NCBI GenBank assembly: GCA_002451555.1
Contig: DKCU01000037.1
Span: 35,607-51,310, forward strand
Direction of reading: 5' to 3'
Source: Candidatus Segatella albertsiae
Lineage (GTDB): Bacteria; Bacteroidota; Bacteroidia; Bacteroidales; Bacteroidaceae
Length of the DNA: 15,704 bases
Shown here: piece after piece, positions 7,187 through 13,604 of the stretch
How the letters are laid out: every line of letters begins with the position of its first letter
How positions within the stretch are numbered: the first letter of the stretch is position 1
Translations under genes and position numbers: made by a program
Notes under the pieces: generated by a model
Seen by the model: only the letters and a program-made list of their open reading frames with translations
Told to the model about the DNA's origin: nothing
The model's database searches: none

Positions 7187-7762
7187 TTACTTGATTTCAC
7201 GAGTCTCTTGCTCGTTCTTGACACCCTCGGCAGGAGCTGTCACATATCGCTCAGTCCAATTGCCATTGGCATCCACCTTGGTATAACGATACGTATAAAT
7301 GGCTTTTATCTTTCCCTTGGCAGTATAAAACACTTCCTTGGCAGGGAGCCCTTTCTCATTATAAGTACGAACCATCCTTGAGTCTAACGTCTTCACACCC
7401 GTATCCTCATTCTCGTAGTAGGTCTTCACCTCCTTGATTCTTTTGTTTGTATCATATAAGAATGTGAGGATATTGGTATCATCTGCCACGACAAATGACA
7501 CTTGCGAAATCTGTCCTAAAGCATTTCGTTTGATCCAAAACGACCCATTGTTTCGACTAGTGGCACTCATGCCATTTATCTTTAGCAACTTACCCGCACT
7601 GGAGAATTCCAAGAACGAGAGTGCTTCCATACCCCTGATAGAAGTACCCTCGCAAGAGCGCACATTTCCCTTCAAGTCGAAGGTTGACAAATCACTCTGG
7701 GCAAATCCCACCATTCCTGCCAATAGGAACAGCATCATCAAAATTGCTTTTTTCATCTTCAT
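7187..7762 (-). CDS. Small secreted protein with YD-like repeats, function unknown
   Basis: This is a 191-residue exported protein. The N-terminus MKMKKAILMMLFLLAGMVGFAQ is a signal peptide, probably cleaved near residue 21; there is no lipobox cysteine. The mature part has strand-turn patterns seen in RHS/YD-like beta proteins (TFLYDTNKRIKEVKTYYEN, RTYNEKGLPAKEVFYTAKG, YRYTKVDANGNWTERYV). I do not recognise a named family with confidence. The start may be MKMKK or two codons later at MKK. It follows the lipoprotein gene at 7811-8479 by 48 bases with no -7 box between them, so the two probably form one leftward operon. It ends facing the response regulator. Confidence 0.82.
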   Translation of the reverse strand: MKMKKAILMMLFLLAGMVGFAQSDLSTFDLKGNVRSCEGTSIRGMEALSFLEFSSAGKLLKINGMSATSRNNGSFWIKRNALGQISQVSFVVADDTNILTFLYDTNKRIKEVKTYYENEDTGVKTLDSRMVRTYNEKGLPAKEVFYTAKGKIKAIYTYRYTKVDANGNWTERYVTAPAEGVKNEQETREIK

Positions 7763-7810
7763 TTATTTTTTAAGTGAACAATCATTATCTCGTTCATTAG
7801 TAAAAATTCA

Positions 7811-8479
7811 TCATCTCGCATCAAACAGCAAGATGCTTGTTTGTGCCAACATATTCATTGGTACGCCAATGTTCGTCTCAAAAGTCTCACCTACCTTCTT
7901 GGGCGTACACATCAGAGAGAAAGGAGCAACCATCTTCATCTTGTCGTTAGCCAACACCATTCGAAAGAACTTACCAAAAGGCTTTTTAGCTGTCAATGTT
8001 GCCTTAATCTTCACTTTTGAAGTTCCTTCGAATCCTACGATTTCGGCCTTTGTCATACTACTATCAAAGACATTGGCATCAGAAGCAGCCTTCACACTCT
8101 TTCCTATCAGAGCCTTTTGTTCCGAAGCAGACAACGACTCGTAATGCTGGTTAACATGTGCAACCGCAGAATCAGCAGCCTCGGCAAACTGCTGCAACAT
8201 TTCCGTGCGTTTTTCCTCGGTATCATTTTGCAAGTCCTTGGATAGTTCCGAATAAGCACCCTCGATTATTTTCTTTAGTGTATCGTTAGCGACCTTGTTA
8301 CATGCTGCATAGTAAGGTAACTTGCCAAGCATTTCGTGCTCTTCTTGTTCCACCGAGACATCAGCATGCTTGATAGCGTCATTTGTCCAAGCATCGGTAT
8401 CGTAGTTTTTTCCACCACACGAAACCAACAATACCAACATTATTAAGCTTAATACTTTAAAAACGTTCTTTGTATCCAT
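7811..8479 (-). CDS. Lipoprotein of unknown function
   Basis: This is a 222-residue lipoprotein. The signal segment MDTKNVFKVLSLIMLVLLVSC gives a clear lipobox with cysteine 21, followed by GGKNYD. Residues about 30-130 are charged and probably helical (KKIIEGAYSELSKDL, EEKRTEMLQQFAEAADSAV). Residues about 140-222 look like a beta-rich domain (EGTSKVKIKATLTAK, VGETFETNIGVPMNM). No enzyme motif is seen and no named family is recognised. It is first in a likely two-gene operon with the secreted protein at 7187-7762. Its promoter region carries copy B of the motif found next to the sensor kinase, at nearly the same distance from the -7 box, suggesting common control. Confidence 0.82.
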   Translation of the reverse strand: MDTKNVFKVLSLIMLVLLVSCGGKNYDTDAWTNDAIKHADVSVEQEEHEMLGKLPYYAACNKVANDTLKKIIEGAYSELSKDLQNDTEEKRTEMLQQFAEAADSAVAHVNQHYESLSASEQKALIGKSVKAASDANVFDSSMTKAEIVGFEGTSKVKIKATLTAKKPFGKFFRMVLANDKMKMVAPFSLMCTPKKVGETFETNIGVPMNMLAQTSILLFDAR

Positions 8480-8513
8480 ACGTCATTTCTTTAGATTAAT
8501 AAATAATTCTCCA

Positions 8514-8521
8514 CAAAAATA
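8514..8521 (-). promoter_or_regulatory. -7 promoter box of the leftward lipoprotein operon
   Basis: On the minus strand this reads TATTTTTG, fitting TAnnTTTG, about 35 bases upstream of the start at 8479. No clear -33 TTTG at 19-21 bases is seen, as for the other leftward lipoprotein promoter. Confidence 0.55.
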
Positions 8522-8605
8522 AGAATAAAAAGTTCATCTTCCAAATCCCAGCTCTAAAAATATGCTTTTCTTCTATTTTTCAGCAAAAGTATCTCCCAAT
8601 TCTCC

Positions 8606-8629
8606 ATGGTATTCCGTAGTTACACCTCC
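8606..8629. promoter_or_regulatory. Candidate response-regulator site, copy B
   Basis: This stretch contains ATTCCGTAGTTACAC and matches copy A at 4415-4438 in 22 of 24 bases. It begins 85 bases beyond the leftward -7 box (8514-8521), compared with 87 for copy A. It also lies 61 bases before the metG -7 box, but the constant geometry is with the leftward genes. Co-regulation is inferred. Confidence 0.55.
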
Positions 8630-8689
8630 TAGTACGTAAGTTCAATTAAGAAAAGCATCGGAAAACTTCCTAGTTTCCAACATTTTTTG

Positions 8690-8697
8690 TAATTTTG
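8690..8697 (+). promoter_or_regulatory. metG: -7 promoter box of metG
   Basis: TAATTTTG followed by CAG fits the TAnnTTTG box, 31 bases upstream of the metG start codon. No clear -33 element is found. Confidence 0.65.
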
Positions 8698-8728
8698 CAG
8701 CCAAATAACAAAAAATATATTAGCTAAT

Positions 8729-10795
8729 ATGGAAGAAAAGAAATTTAAACGTACCACTGTGACGGCAGCTTTGCCTTATGCCAATGGTGGTGTGCATATC
8801 GGTCACTTGGCAGGTGTCTATGTGCCAGCCGATATTTACGTGCGCTATCTCCGCCTCAAGAAGCAAGACGTTGTCTTCATCGGCGGTAGCGACGAGCACG
8901 GTGTGCCTGTTACTATCCGTGCCAAAAAGGAAGGCATCACAGTACAGGAGGTGGTAGATCGCTATCACAACCTCATCAAGAAATCGTTTAAGGACTTCGG
9001 TATCTCCTTTGATATTTACAGCCGTACTACTTCTGATGTTCACAATAAGTTTGCTTCCGACTTCTTCCGCACGCTCTACGACAAGGGTGTTTTGGAGGAA
9101 AAGGTAGAAGAGCAATTCTGTGACGAGGTGACAGGCGAGTTTCTCACCGACCGCAACATCGTGGGTACTTGTCCTCGCTGTGGTGCAGAAGGTGCTTACG
9201 GCGACCAGTGCGAGAAATGTGGCGCCACCCTTTCGCCAGACGAACTTATCAACCCTACCAACAAGAACAACCCTGGCCATGGTCTCGTGAAGAAGCCAAC
9301 CAAGAACTGGTATCTCCCATTGGGCAAGTACCAGGACTGGTTGAAGAAGTGGATTCTCGAAGACCACAAGGAATGGCGTCCTAACGTATATGGCCAGTGC
9401 AAGAGCTGGCTCGACATGGACTTGCAGCCACGTGCGATGACCCGCGACTTGGACTGGGGTATTCCTGTGCCAGTAGAGGGTGCTGAGGGAAAGGTGCTCT
9501 ACGTGTGGTTCGACGCTCCTATCGGATACATCTCCAACACCAAGGAACTTTGCGACGCTCACCCAGAGAAGTGGGGTACTTGGCAGAAATGGTGGCAGGA
9601 CCCAGAGACACGACTCATCCACTTCATCGGCAAGGACAACATCGTGTTCCACTGCATCATCTTCCCTACCATGCTCAAGGCTCACGGCGGCTATATCTTA
9701 CCAGACAACGTACCAGCCAACGAGTTCTTGAACTTGGAGGATGACAAGATTTCCACCTCTCGCAACTGGGCTGTATGGTTGCACGAGTATCTTGTTGACC
9801 TCCCAGGCAAGCAGGATGTATTGCGCTACGTATTGACAGCCAACGCACCTGAGACCAAGGACAACAACTTCACATGGAAGGATTTCCAGGAGCGCAACAA
9901 CTCCGAACTCGTTGCCATCTACGGTAACTTCGTCAACCGTGCCCTCCAGCTCACCAAGAAGTATTGGGGCGGTGTCGTTCCAGCTTGTGGAGAGTTGCAG
10001 GAGGTAGATAAGAAGACCATCGAAGAATTCAAGGACGTGAAACAGGCTTTGGAGCAGAACCTCGATGTATTCAAGTTCCGTGAGGCACAGAAGGAAGCCA
10101 TGAACTTGGCACGCATCGGCAACAAGTATATCACCGAGTGCGAGCCTTGGAAGGTTTGGAAGACCGACCCTAAGCGTGTGGAGACCATCTTGAACATCTC
10201 CCTCCAGTTGGTAGCCAACCTCGCCATCGCCTTCGAGCCATTCTTGCCATTCTCTTCTGAGAAATTGCGCAAGATGATCAATATGCCTAACTTCGAGTGG
10301 AGCCAGCTCGGCAGCACCGACCTTCTCAAGGCAGGCATCCAGCTCAACGAGCCTGAGTTGCTCTTCGAGAAGATTGAAGACGAGGTGATCGAGAAACAGC
10401 TCCAGAAGCTTGCCGATGAAAAGAAGGCTAACGAGGAGGCAAATTATACTCCAGAGCCTATCAAGCCAGAGGTTAGCTTCGACGACTTCGAGAAGCTCGA
10501 CATCCGTGTAGGTCATATCTTGAACTGCGAGAAGGTGAAGAAATCCAAGAAACTCTTGAAGTTCACCATCGACGACGGCACAGGCACCGAGCGCACCATC
10601 TGTTCAGGTATCGCAGCCTACTATGAGCCAGAGCAGTTGATTGGCAAGGACGTACTCTTCGTAGCCAACTTTGCTCCTCGCAAGATGATGGGCATCGAGA
10701 GCCAGGGTATGATTCTCTCAGCAGTCAACTTCGACGGCACATTGAACGTCACCTCCCTCCTTGGCAAGGTAAAGCCAGGAAGCCAGGTAGGATAA
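8729..10795 (+). CDS. metG: Methionyl-tRNA synthetase with C-terminal tRNA-binding domain
   Basis: This 688-residue class I aminoacyl-tRNA synthetase charges tRNA-Met with methionine in the cytoplasm and is essential. The Rossmann core has PYANGGVHIGHLAG with the HIGH motif at 23-26. The zinc knuckle cysteines are C148, C151, C161 and C164 (CPRC...CEKC). The second ATP-binding loop is K340-I-S-T-S344, replacing the textbook KMSKS with a known type of variant. The anticodon-binding helical domain follows (about 400-560). Residues about 585-688 form the EMAP/Trbp111-like tRNA-binding domain (KLDIRVGHILNCEKVKKSKKL, ICSGIAAYY), which in this family promotes dimerisation and tRNA binding. Codon use is smoother and more biased than in its neighbours, as expected for high expression. 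It is a single-gene unit with its own promoter and terminator. The start follows the usual A/T-rich leader. Confidence 0.98.
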   Translation: MEEKKFKRTTVTAALPYANGGVHIGHLAGVYVPADIYVRYLRLKKQDVVFIGGSDEHGVPVTIRAKKEGITVQEVVDRYHNLIKKSFKDFGISFDIYSRTTSDVHNKFASDFFRTLYDKGVLEEKVEEQFCDEVTGEFLTDRNIVGTCPRCGAEGAYGDQCEKCGATLSPDELINPTNKNNPGHGLVKKPTKNWYLPLGKYQDWLKKWILEDHKEWRPNVYGQCKSWLDMDLQPRAMTRDLDWGIPVPVEGAEGKVLYVWFDAPIGYISNTKELCDAHPEKWGTWQKWWQDPETRLIHFIGKDNIVFHCIIFPTMLKAHGGYILPDNVPANEFLNLEDDKISTSRNWAVWLHEYLVDLPGKQDVLRYVLTANAPETKDNNFTWKDFQERNNSELVAIYGNFVNRALQLTKKYWGGVVPACGELQEVDKKTIEEFKDVKQALEQNLDVFKFREAQKEAMNLARIGNKYITECEPWKVWKTDPKRVETILNISLQLVANLAIAFEPFLPFSSEKLRKMINMPNFEWSQLGSTDLLKAGIQLNEPELLFEKIEDEVIEKQLQKLADEKKANEEANYTPEPIKPEVSFDDFEKLDIRVGHILNCEKVKKSKKLLKFTIDDGTGTERTICSGIAAYYEPEQLIGKDVLFVANFAPRKMMGIESQGMILSAVNFDGTLNVTSLLGKVKPGSQVG

Positions 10796-10837
10796 AGAAA
10801 GATAAATACATCAAAGTATATCACATAAAAACACAGT

Positions 10838-10888
10838 AAAGGCTCTATATCTATATACTATATATAAGGTATAGAGCCTTTTATTTTT
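10838..10888 (+). terminator. Rho-independent-type terminator of metG
   Basis: A perfect 12-bp stem pairs 10838-10849 (AAAGGCTCTATA) with 10870-10881, with a 20-base A/T-rich loop. It is followed by a T-rich run to 10888. It lies 42 bases after the metG stop codon. Confidence 0.88.
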
Positions 10889-10901
10889 CGTCACACGATA
10901 G

Positions 10902-10938
10902 TTATTGCGCTTTTTACGTAACGCAAATTACGCAATAA
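10902..10938. repeat. Inverted repeat downstream of the phosphatase-like gene
   Basis: TTATTGCG (10902-10909) and CGCAATAA (10931-10938) form a perfect 8-bp inverted repeat. The interior contains further related words (TACGTAACGCAAATTACG). It lies between the metG terminator and the 3' end of the leftward gene. It could act in 3'-end formation for the leftward transcript, but no T tract follows on that strand. Confidence 0.4.
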
Positions 10939-10969
10939 TATCCGAGACCACCAAATGTTTTCAGTATTT

Positions 10970-11797
10970 TTAATAATAAAAACGAACATACGCCCTATCA
11001 TCAAAGCTACGATTCCCCTCGACAAGTCCCTTGGTAGCGATAAAGGTATCCATGTTTTGAGGGTCATGCGTTAGTTGGTCTGCCAAGGCTGCCTCGCTCT
11101 CCGCCAATGTAGGTTTCAAGAAAGGATAACCATCGCTGGCAAGGATGATTTCCTGCAAGCCATTACTGCCATTCCAATCACCAACTTCGCCAAAAATTGC
11201 AGATTGACACGCCACAACCTTCACCCCTTCCCGATAAATCGGAAAACCATCTATCACGGCATAACTTCTGTTCTGTCCATCGAGCATCGCCTGCACCAGT
11301 CGCGGCACTATCGCCTGACGAGCCTCGGCTGGCGACATTCCCTGCTTGATGAGAGCCACTCGCTTCTCTGCTATTTCTTGCTCGTATGGCTTTCCATTCT
11401 CATAGAGTTTACCGTCGATGATGGCTTGGCAATCGCCCACCATCCACACTTCTCGTCTCGCTCGACTATAGATGACAGCCGATGCCGTCAGTCGTTCCTC
11501 GGGATGGATGCTTAACCTCCCTTCCACTTTCAATTCACAATACACCTTATTATATATATAGGCGGTCACTCCCTGGCAGAAGTCATCCACCGAAGCCTCA
11601 GCCTTCAGTTTTTTCTGAATATATTCAGAAATGAGTACCATGGCATACCTGCCGTTCTTCATATCGGGAGCAAGATGCGTAGGTGTCTTGCTCGTGCTGC
11701 CATCAATCACTGCCACGAAATCATCCGTGATGACGATTCCATCCTCACAAGTCTCCTGGCTCTTCTTTCCTATGATATTACTTTCTATGATTTTCAT
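10970..11797 (-). CDS. PP2C-like protein phosphatase domain protein
   Basis: This 275-residue soluble protein has the motif order of the PP2C (PPM) metal-dependent Ser/Thr phosphatase fold. The first metal-binding aspartate is in FVAVIDGSTSK (D32-G33). A central WMVGDCQ (D122) corresponds to the family's GDSR. ILASDGY (D222-G223) corresponds to the SDG motif. The C-terminal DDRAYVRF (D266, D267) corresponds to the usual DN/DD. There is no signal peptide or membrane helix, so it is cytoplasmic. It lacks sensor or kinase domains, and no partner kinase is present in the window. Similarity to canonical PP2C is at motif level only, so substrate and activity are inferred. It is divergent from the first ATPase gene across a 263-base region holding both promoters. 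Confidence 0.75.
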   Translation of the reverse strand: MKIIESNIIGKKSQETCEDGIVITDDFVAVIDGSTSKTPTHLAPDMKNGRYAMVLISEYIQKKLKAEASVDDFCQGVTAYIYNKVYCELKVEGRLSIHPEERLTASAVIYSRARREVWMVGDCQAIIDGKLYENGKPYEQEIAEKRVALIKQGMSPAEARQAIVPRLVQAMLDGQNRSYAVIDGFPIYREGVKVVACQSAIFGEVGDWNGSNGLQEIILASDGYPFLKPTLAESEAALADQLTHDPQNMDTFIATKGLVEGNRSFDDRAYVRFYY

Positions 11798-11851
11798 TGT
11801 TCTATTATCTTCCTTGTTCGATAGTCTTCAACGCTTTACGCAATTTGCCTG

Positions 11852-11859
11852 CAAAAATA
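11852..11859 (-). promoter_or_regulatory. -7 promoter box of the PP2C-like gene
   Basis: On the minus strand this reads TATTTTTG followed by CAGG, fitting TAnnTTTG, about 55 bases upstream of the start at 11797. A TTTG lies upstream but too close to act as a standard -33 element. Confidence 0.55.
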
Positions 11860-11950
11860 CAAAAAACAATGCAAAAAGGAGCATCTAGCGAAAAGAAAAT
11901 GGCAAGCAACAGCACAATGAGCACTTGTTTAAGGGAGGAAAACCATACGC

Positions 11951-12018
11951 TATTTTGCGCCAAGCATACTTTTTTACCCATTTGGCGCAAAATAACAGTT
12001 CGTTATTTTGCGCCAAAT
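11951..12018. repeat. Inverted-repeat array of TATTTTGCGCCAA upstream of ATPase 1
   Basis: TATTTTGCGCCAA occurs at 11951-11963. The same word then appears as a perfect 17-bp inverted repeat: left arm 11980-11996, 5-base spacer AGTTC, right arm 12002-12018. The right arm covers the -33 element of the ATPase promoter. A weaker inverted match to its left end (GCGAAATAACG, 12041-12051) lies just after the -7 box, with one extra base. The arrangement looks like a multi-site operator; it could also fold as a hairpin if transcribed. Confidence 0.85.
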
Positions 12019-12038
12019 AATATTTTTTTGTATCTTTG
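12007..12038 (+). promoter_or_regulatory. Promoter of ATPase 1 (TTTG-N20-TATCTTTG)
   Basis: TTTG at 12007-12010 and TATCTTTG at 12031-12038 are separated by 20 bases, an exact match to the Bacteroidota -33/-7 consensus. It is the best promoter in this half of the window. It supports the ATPase start at 12061, since an upstream in-frame ATG at 11797 would lie before the promoter. Confidence 0.88.
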
Positions 12039-12060
12039 CAGCGAAATAACGACAAGAAAC

Positions 12061-13500
12061 ATGGCACAAGAAATCATAGGAAGAGAGCAAGAAATCAAAG
12101 AGTTACGAACTCTCTATCAGGCAGACAAGCCTGTGTTTGCAGTAGTTTATGGCAGAAGAAGAGTCGGAAAGACTTTTCTCGTCAGAGAATTGTTCAAGGA
12201 CAAACTGTCCTTCTACCACACGGGCTTGTCTCCCTACGAGCTGCAAGACAAAAAACTAAAGGAGCAACAACTCGCCAACTTTGGCAGAAGCCTTGCAAAA
12301 TACGGGAGCGACAAAAAGACAACTCCATCAGACTGGTTTGAAGCCTTCGACGCTCTCATCGACCTATTGGAGAAGCAAGACGAAAGCAAACGTCAGGTGG
12401 TCTTCATCGATGAGTTGCCATGGATGGACACACCACGTTCGGGCTTTATCACGGCGTTAGAACACTTTTGGAACGGATGGGGAGCAGGAAGGGAAAACCT
12501 AATGCTCATCGTCTGCGGCTCTGCCACCTCATGGATTTCAGACAAGTTGCTCAACAACAAAGGCGGTCTCTTCGACCGAACAACCGATGAAATCAAACTT
12601 CGCCCCTTCACGTTAGGCGAATGTCAAAGTTACTACCAAGCCAACGGCATCGTGATGTCGAAATACGACCAAGTGCAATGCTACATGGCAACAGGTGGCA
12701 TACCTTATTATATATCCATGCTTCAAAAAGGCAAAAGTTTGGCACAAAACATCGACCACCTCTTCTTCGGTGCAAACGCCAAGCTCGGATGGGAGTTCGA
12801 CCGTCTCTACTCTTCTCTCTTCACGAATGCCGAAGACTGCAAGAAGATTGTTCGTCTGCTCGCCCAGAAGCAGCAAGGTTTTACGAGAAAAGAGATTACA
12901 GAGCAAACCAAGTTAGCCGATGGTGGCGGCTTGTCTGCCACCTTGAAGGCTTTGGAAGTGAGCGATTTCATCTCATCCTACGTAAAGTATGGTTATCCCA
13001 AGCGAGAGATTTCTTACCGACTCACCGACTTCTACAGCAAGTTCTATCTCTCGTTCATCGATGGAAAGAAGACTACCAATCCCAACTTCTGGCAGGACAA
13101 CCAACTCACTCCTTCCCTCACGGCATGGCGAGGCTTCACCTTTGAGTCGCTCTGCTTCTATCATTTGCCACAAATCAAGCAAGCCTTGGGTATCAGTGGG
13201 GTGCAAACGGAGGCAAGCCCATGGAAAAGCAGAAAAGAGAAAGAGGGTGCCCAGATAGACTTGGTGATAGAAAGAGCCGACCACATCAACAACATCTGCG
13301 AAATGAAATTCTGCGAGGATGATTTCTCCATCAGTGCCGCATACGACAAGAACCTGCGCCATAAGATAAGCACATTCCAAGAGGAAACCAAATGTAAGAA
13401 CGCTCTACACCTCACCCTCGTCACGACTTACGGACTGAAATTCAACGAGTACGCTGGGCGAATACAGAGCGTCATCACCATGGAAGACTTGTTCAAATAA
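12061..13500 (+). CDS. ATPase_2/DUF234-type ATP-binding protein with PD-(D/E)XK-like C-terminus (ATPase 1)
   Basis: This 479-residue cytoplasmic protein belongs to the 'archaeal-type' AAA ATPase_2/DUF234 group, found in many paralogous copies in Bacteroidota genomes. The N-terminal IIGREQEIKEL motif leads to Walker A GRRRVGKT (31-38). Walker B is VVFIDELPW (D117-E118) and a sensor-like ILIVCGSATSW segment follows. GGIPYY and GFTRKEI lie in the helical/winged region. The C-terminal domain has a nuclease-like signature: D400 in GAQIDLVI and E414-x-K416 in ICEMKF, spaced as in PD-(D/E)XK enzymes. It is about half identical by eye to the next gene. The start at 12061 follows the promoter and is where the family normally begins. 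Its cellular role is not established. A DNA-processing, defence or mobile-element-related role is possible but is inference. Confidence 0.92.
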   Translation: MAQEIIGREQEIKELRTLYQADKPVFAVVYGRRRVGKTFLVRELFKDKLSFYHTGLSPYELQDKKLKEQQLANFGRSLAKYGSDKKTTPSDWFEAFDALIDLLEKQDESKRQVVFIDELPWMDTPRSGFITALEHFWNGWGAGRENLMLIVCGSATSWISDKLLNNKGGLFDRTTDEIKLRPFTLGECQSYYQANGIVMSKYDQVQCYMATGGIPYYISMLQKGKSLAQNIDHLFFGANAKLGWEFDRLYSSLFTNAEDCKKIVRLLAQKQQGFTRKEITEQTKLADGGGLSATLKALEVSDFISSYVKYGYPKREISYRLTDFYSKFYLSFIDGKKTTNPNFWQDNQLTPSLTAWRGFTFESLCFYHLPQIKQALGISGVQTEASPWKSRKEKEGAQIDLVIERADHINNICEMKFCEDDFSISAAYDKNLRHKISTFQEETKCKNALHLTLVTTYGLKFNEYAGRIQSVITMEDLFK

Positions 13501-13510
13501 GTCTTCCATG
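13479..13510 (+). terminator. Hairpin spanning the stop codon of ATPase 1
   Basis: CATGGAAGACTT (13479-13490) and its complement (13499-13510) make a perfect 12-bp stem with an 8-base loop. The TAA stop (13498-13500) lies at the loop/right-arm boundary. No T tract follows, so intrinsic termination is uncertain. It may protect the mRNA 3' end or reduce read-through into the next unit. Confidence 0.5.
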
Positions 13511-13551
13511 ATAGCCTCGCATTTGTAACAAAACGTTAAAAAAGTACTTTT

Positions 13552-13593
13552 ATTTGTCCGCTATCACATCTTTTAGTATCTTTGCGGACAAAT
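13552..13593 (+). promoter_or_regulatory. Promoter of ATPase 2 enclosed by a 10-bp inverted repeat
   Basis: TTTG (13553-13556), a 20-base spacer and TATCTTTG (13577-13584) form an exact consensus promoter. ATTTGTCCGC (13552-13561) and its perfect complement GCGGACAAAT (13584-13593) flank it. One arm therefore covers the -33 element and the other covers the end of the -7 box and the expected transcription start. This fits an operator or a 5' leader structure. Confidence 0.85.
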
Positions 13594-13604
13594 TAAACAA
13601 TGTT

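Noticed and set aside
7434..8144. 236-codon open frame on the plus strand across the two leftward exported-protein genes
   Set aside because: It crosses two genes with clear signal peptides on the other strand and has no promoter or recognisable domain.
8720..9685. 321-codon open frame on the minus strand opposite metG
   Set aside because: It mirrors metG codon structure; the peptide shows no domain and there is no promoter. The minus-strand frame at 9698-10516 is rejected for the same reason.
11980..12018. Invertible promoter (phase-variable switch) flanked by inverted repeats
   Set aside because: Only 5 bases lie between the perfect arms, too little to hold a promoter, and no recombinase is encoded nearby. 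The wider pair with 11951-11963 also encloses no promoter box.
11797..12060. 88-residue N-terminal extension of ATPase 1 starting at 11797
   Set aside because: It lies upstream of a consensus promoter and runs through the inverted-repeat array; the family begins with the GRE motif region at 12061.
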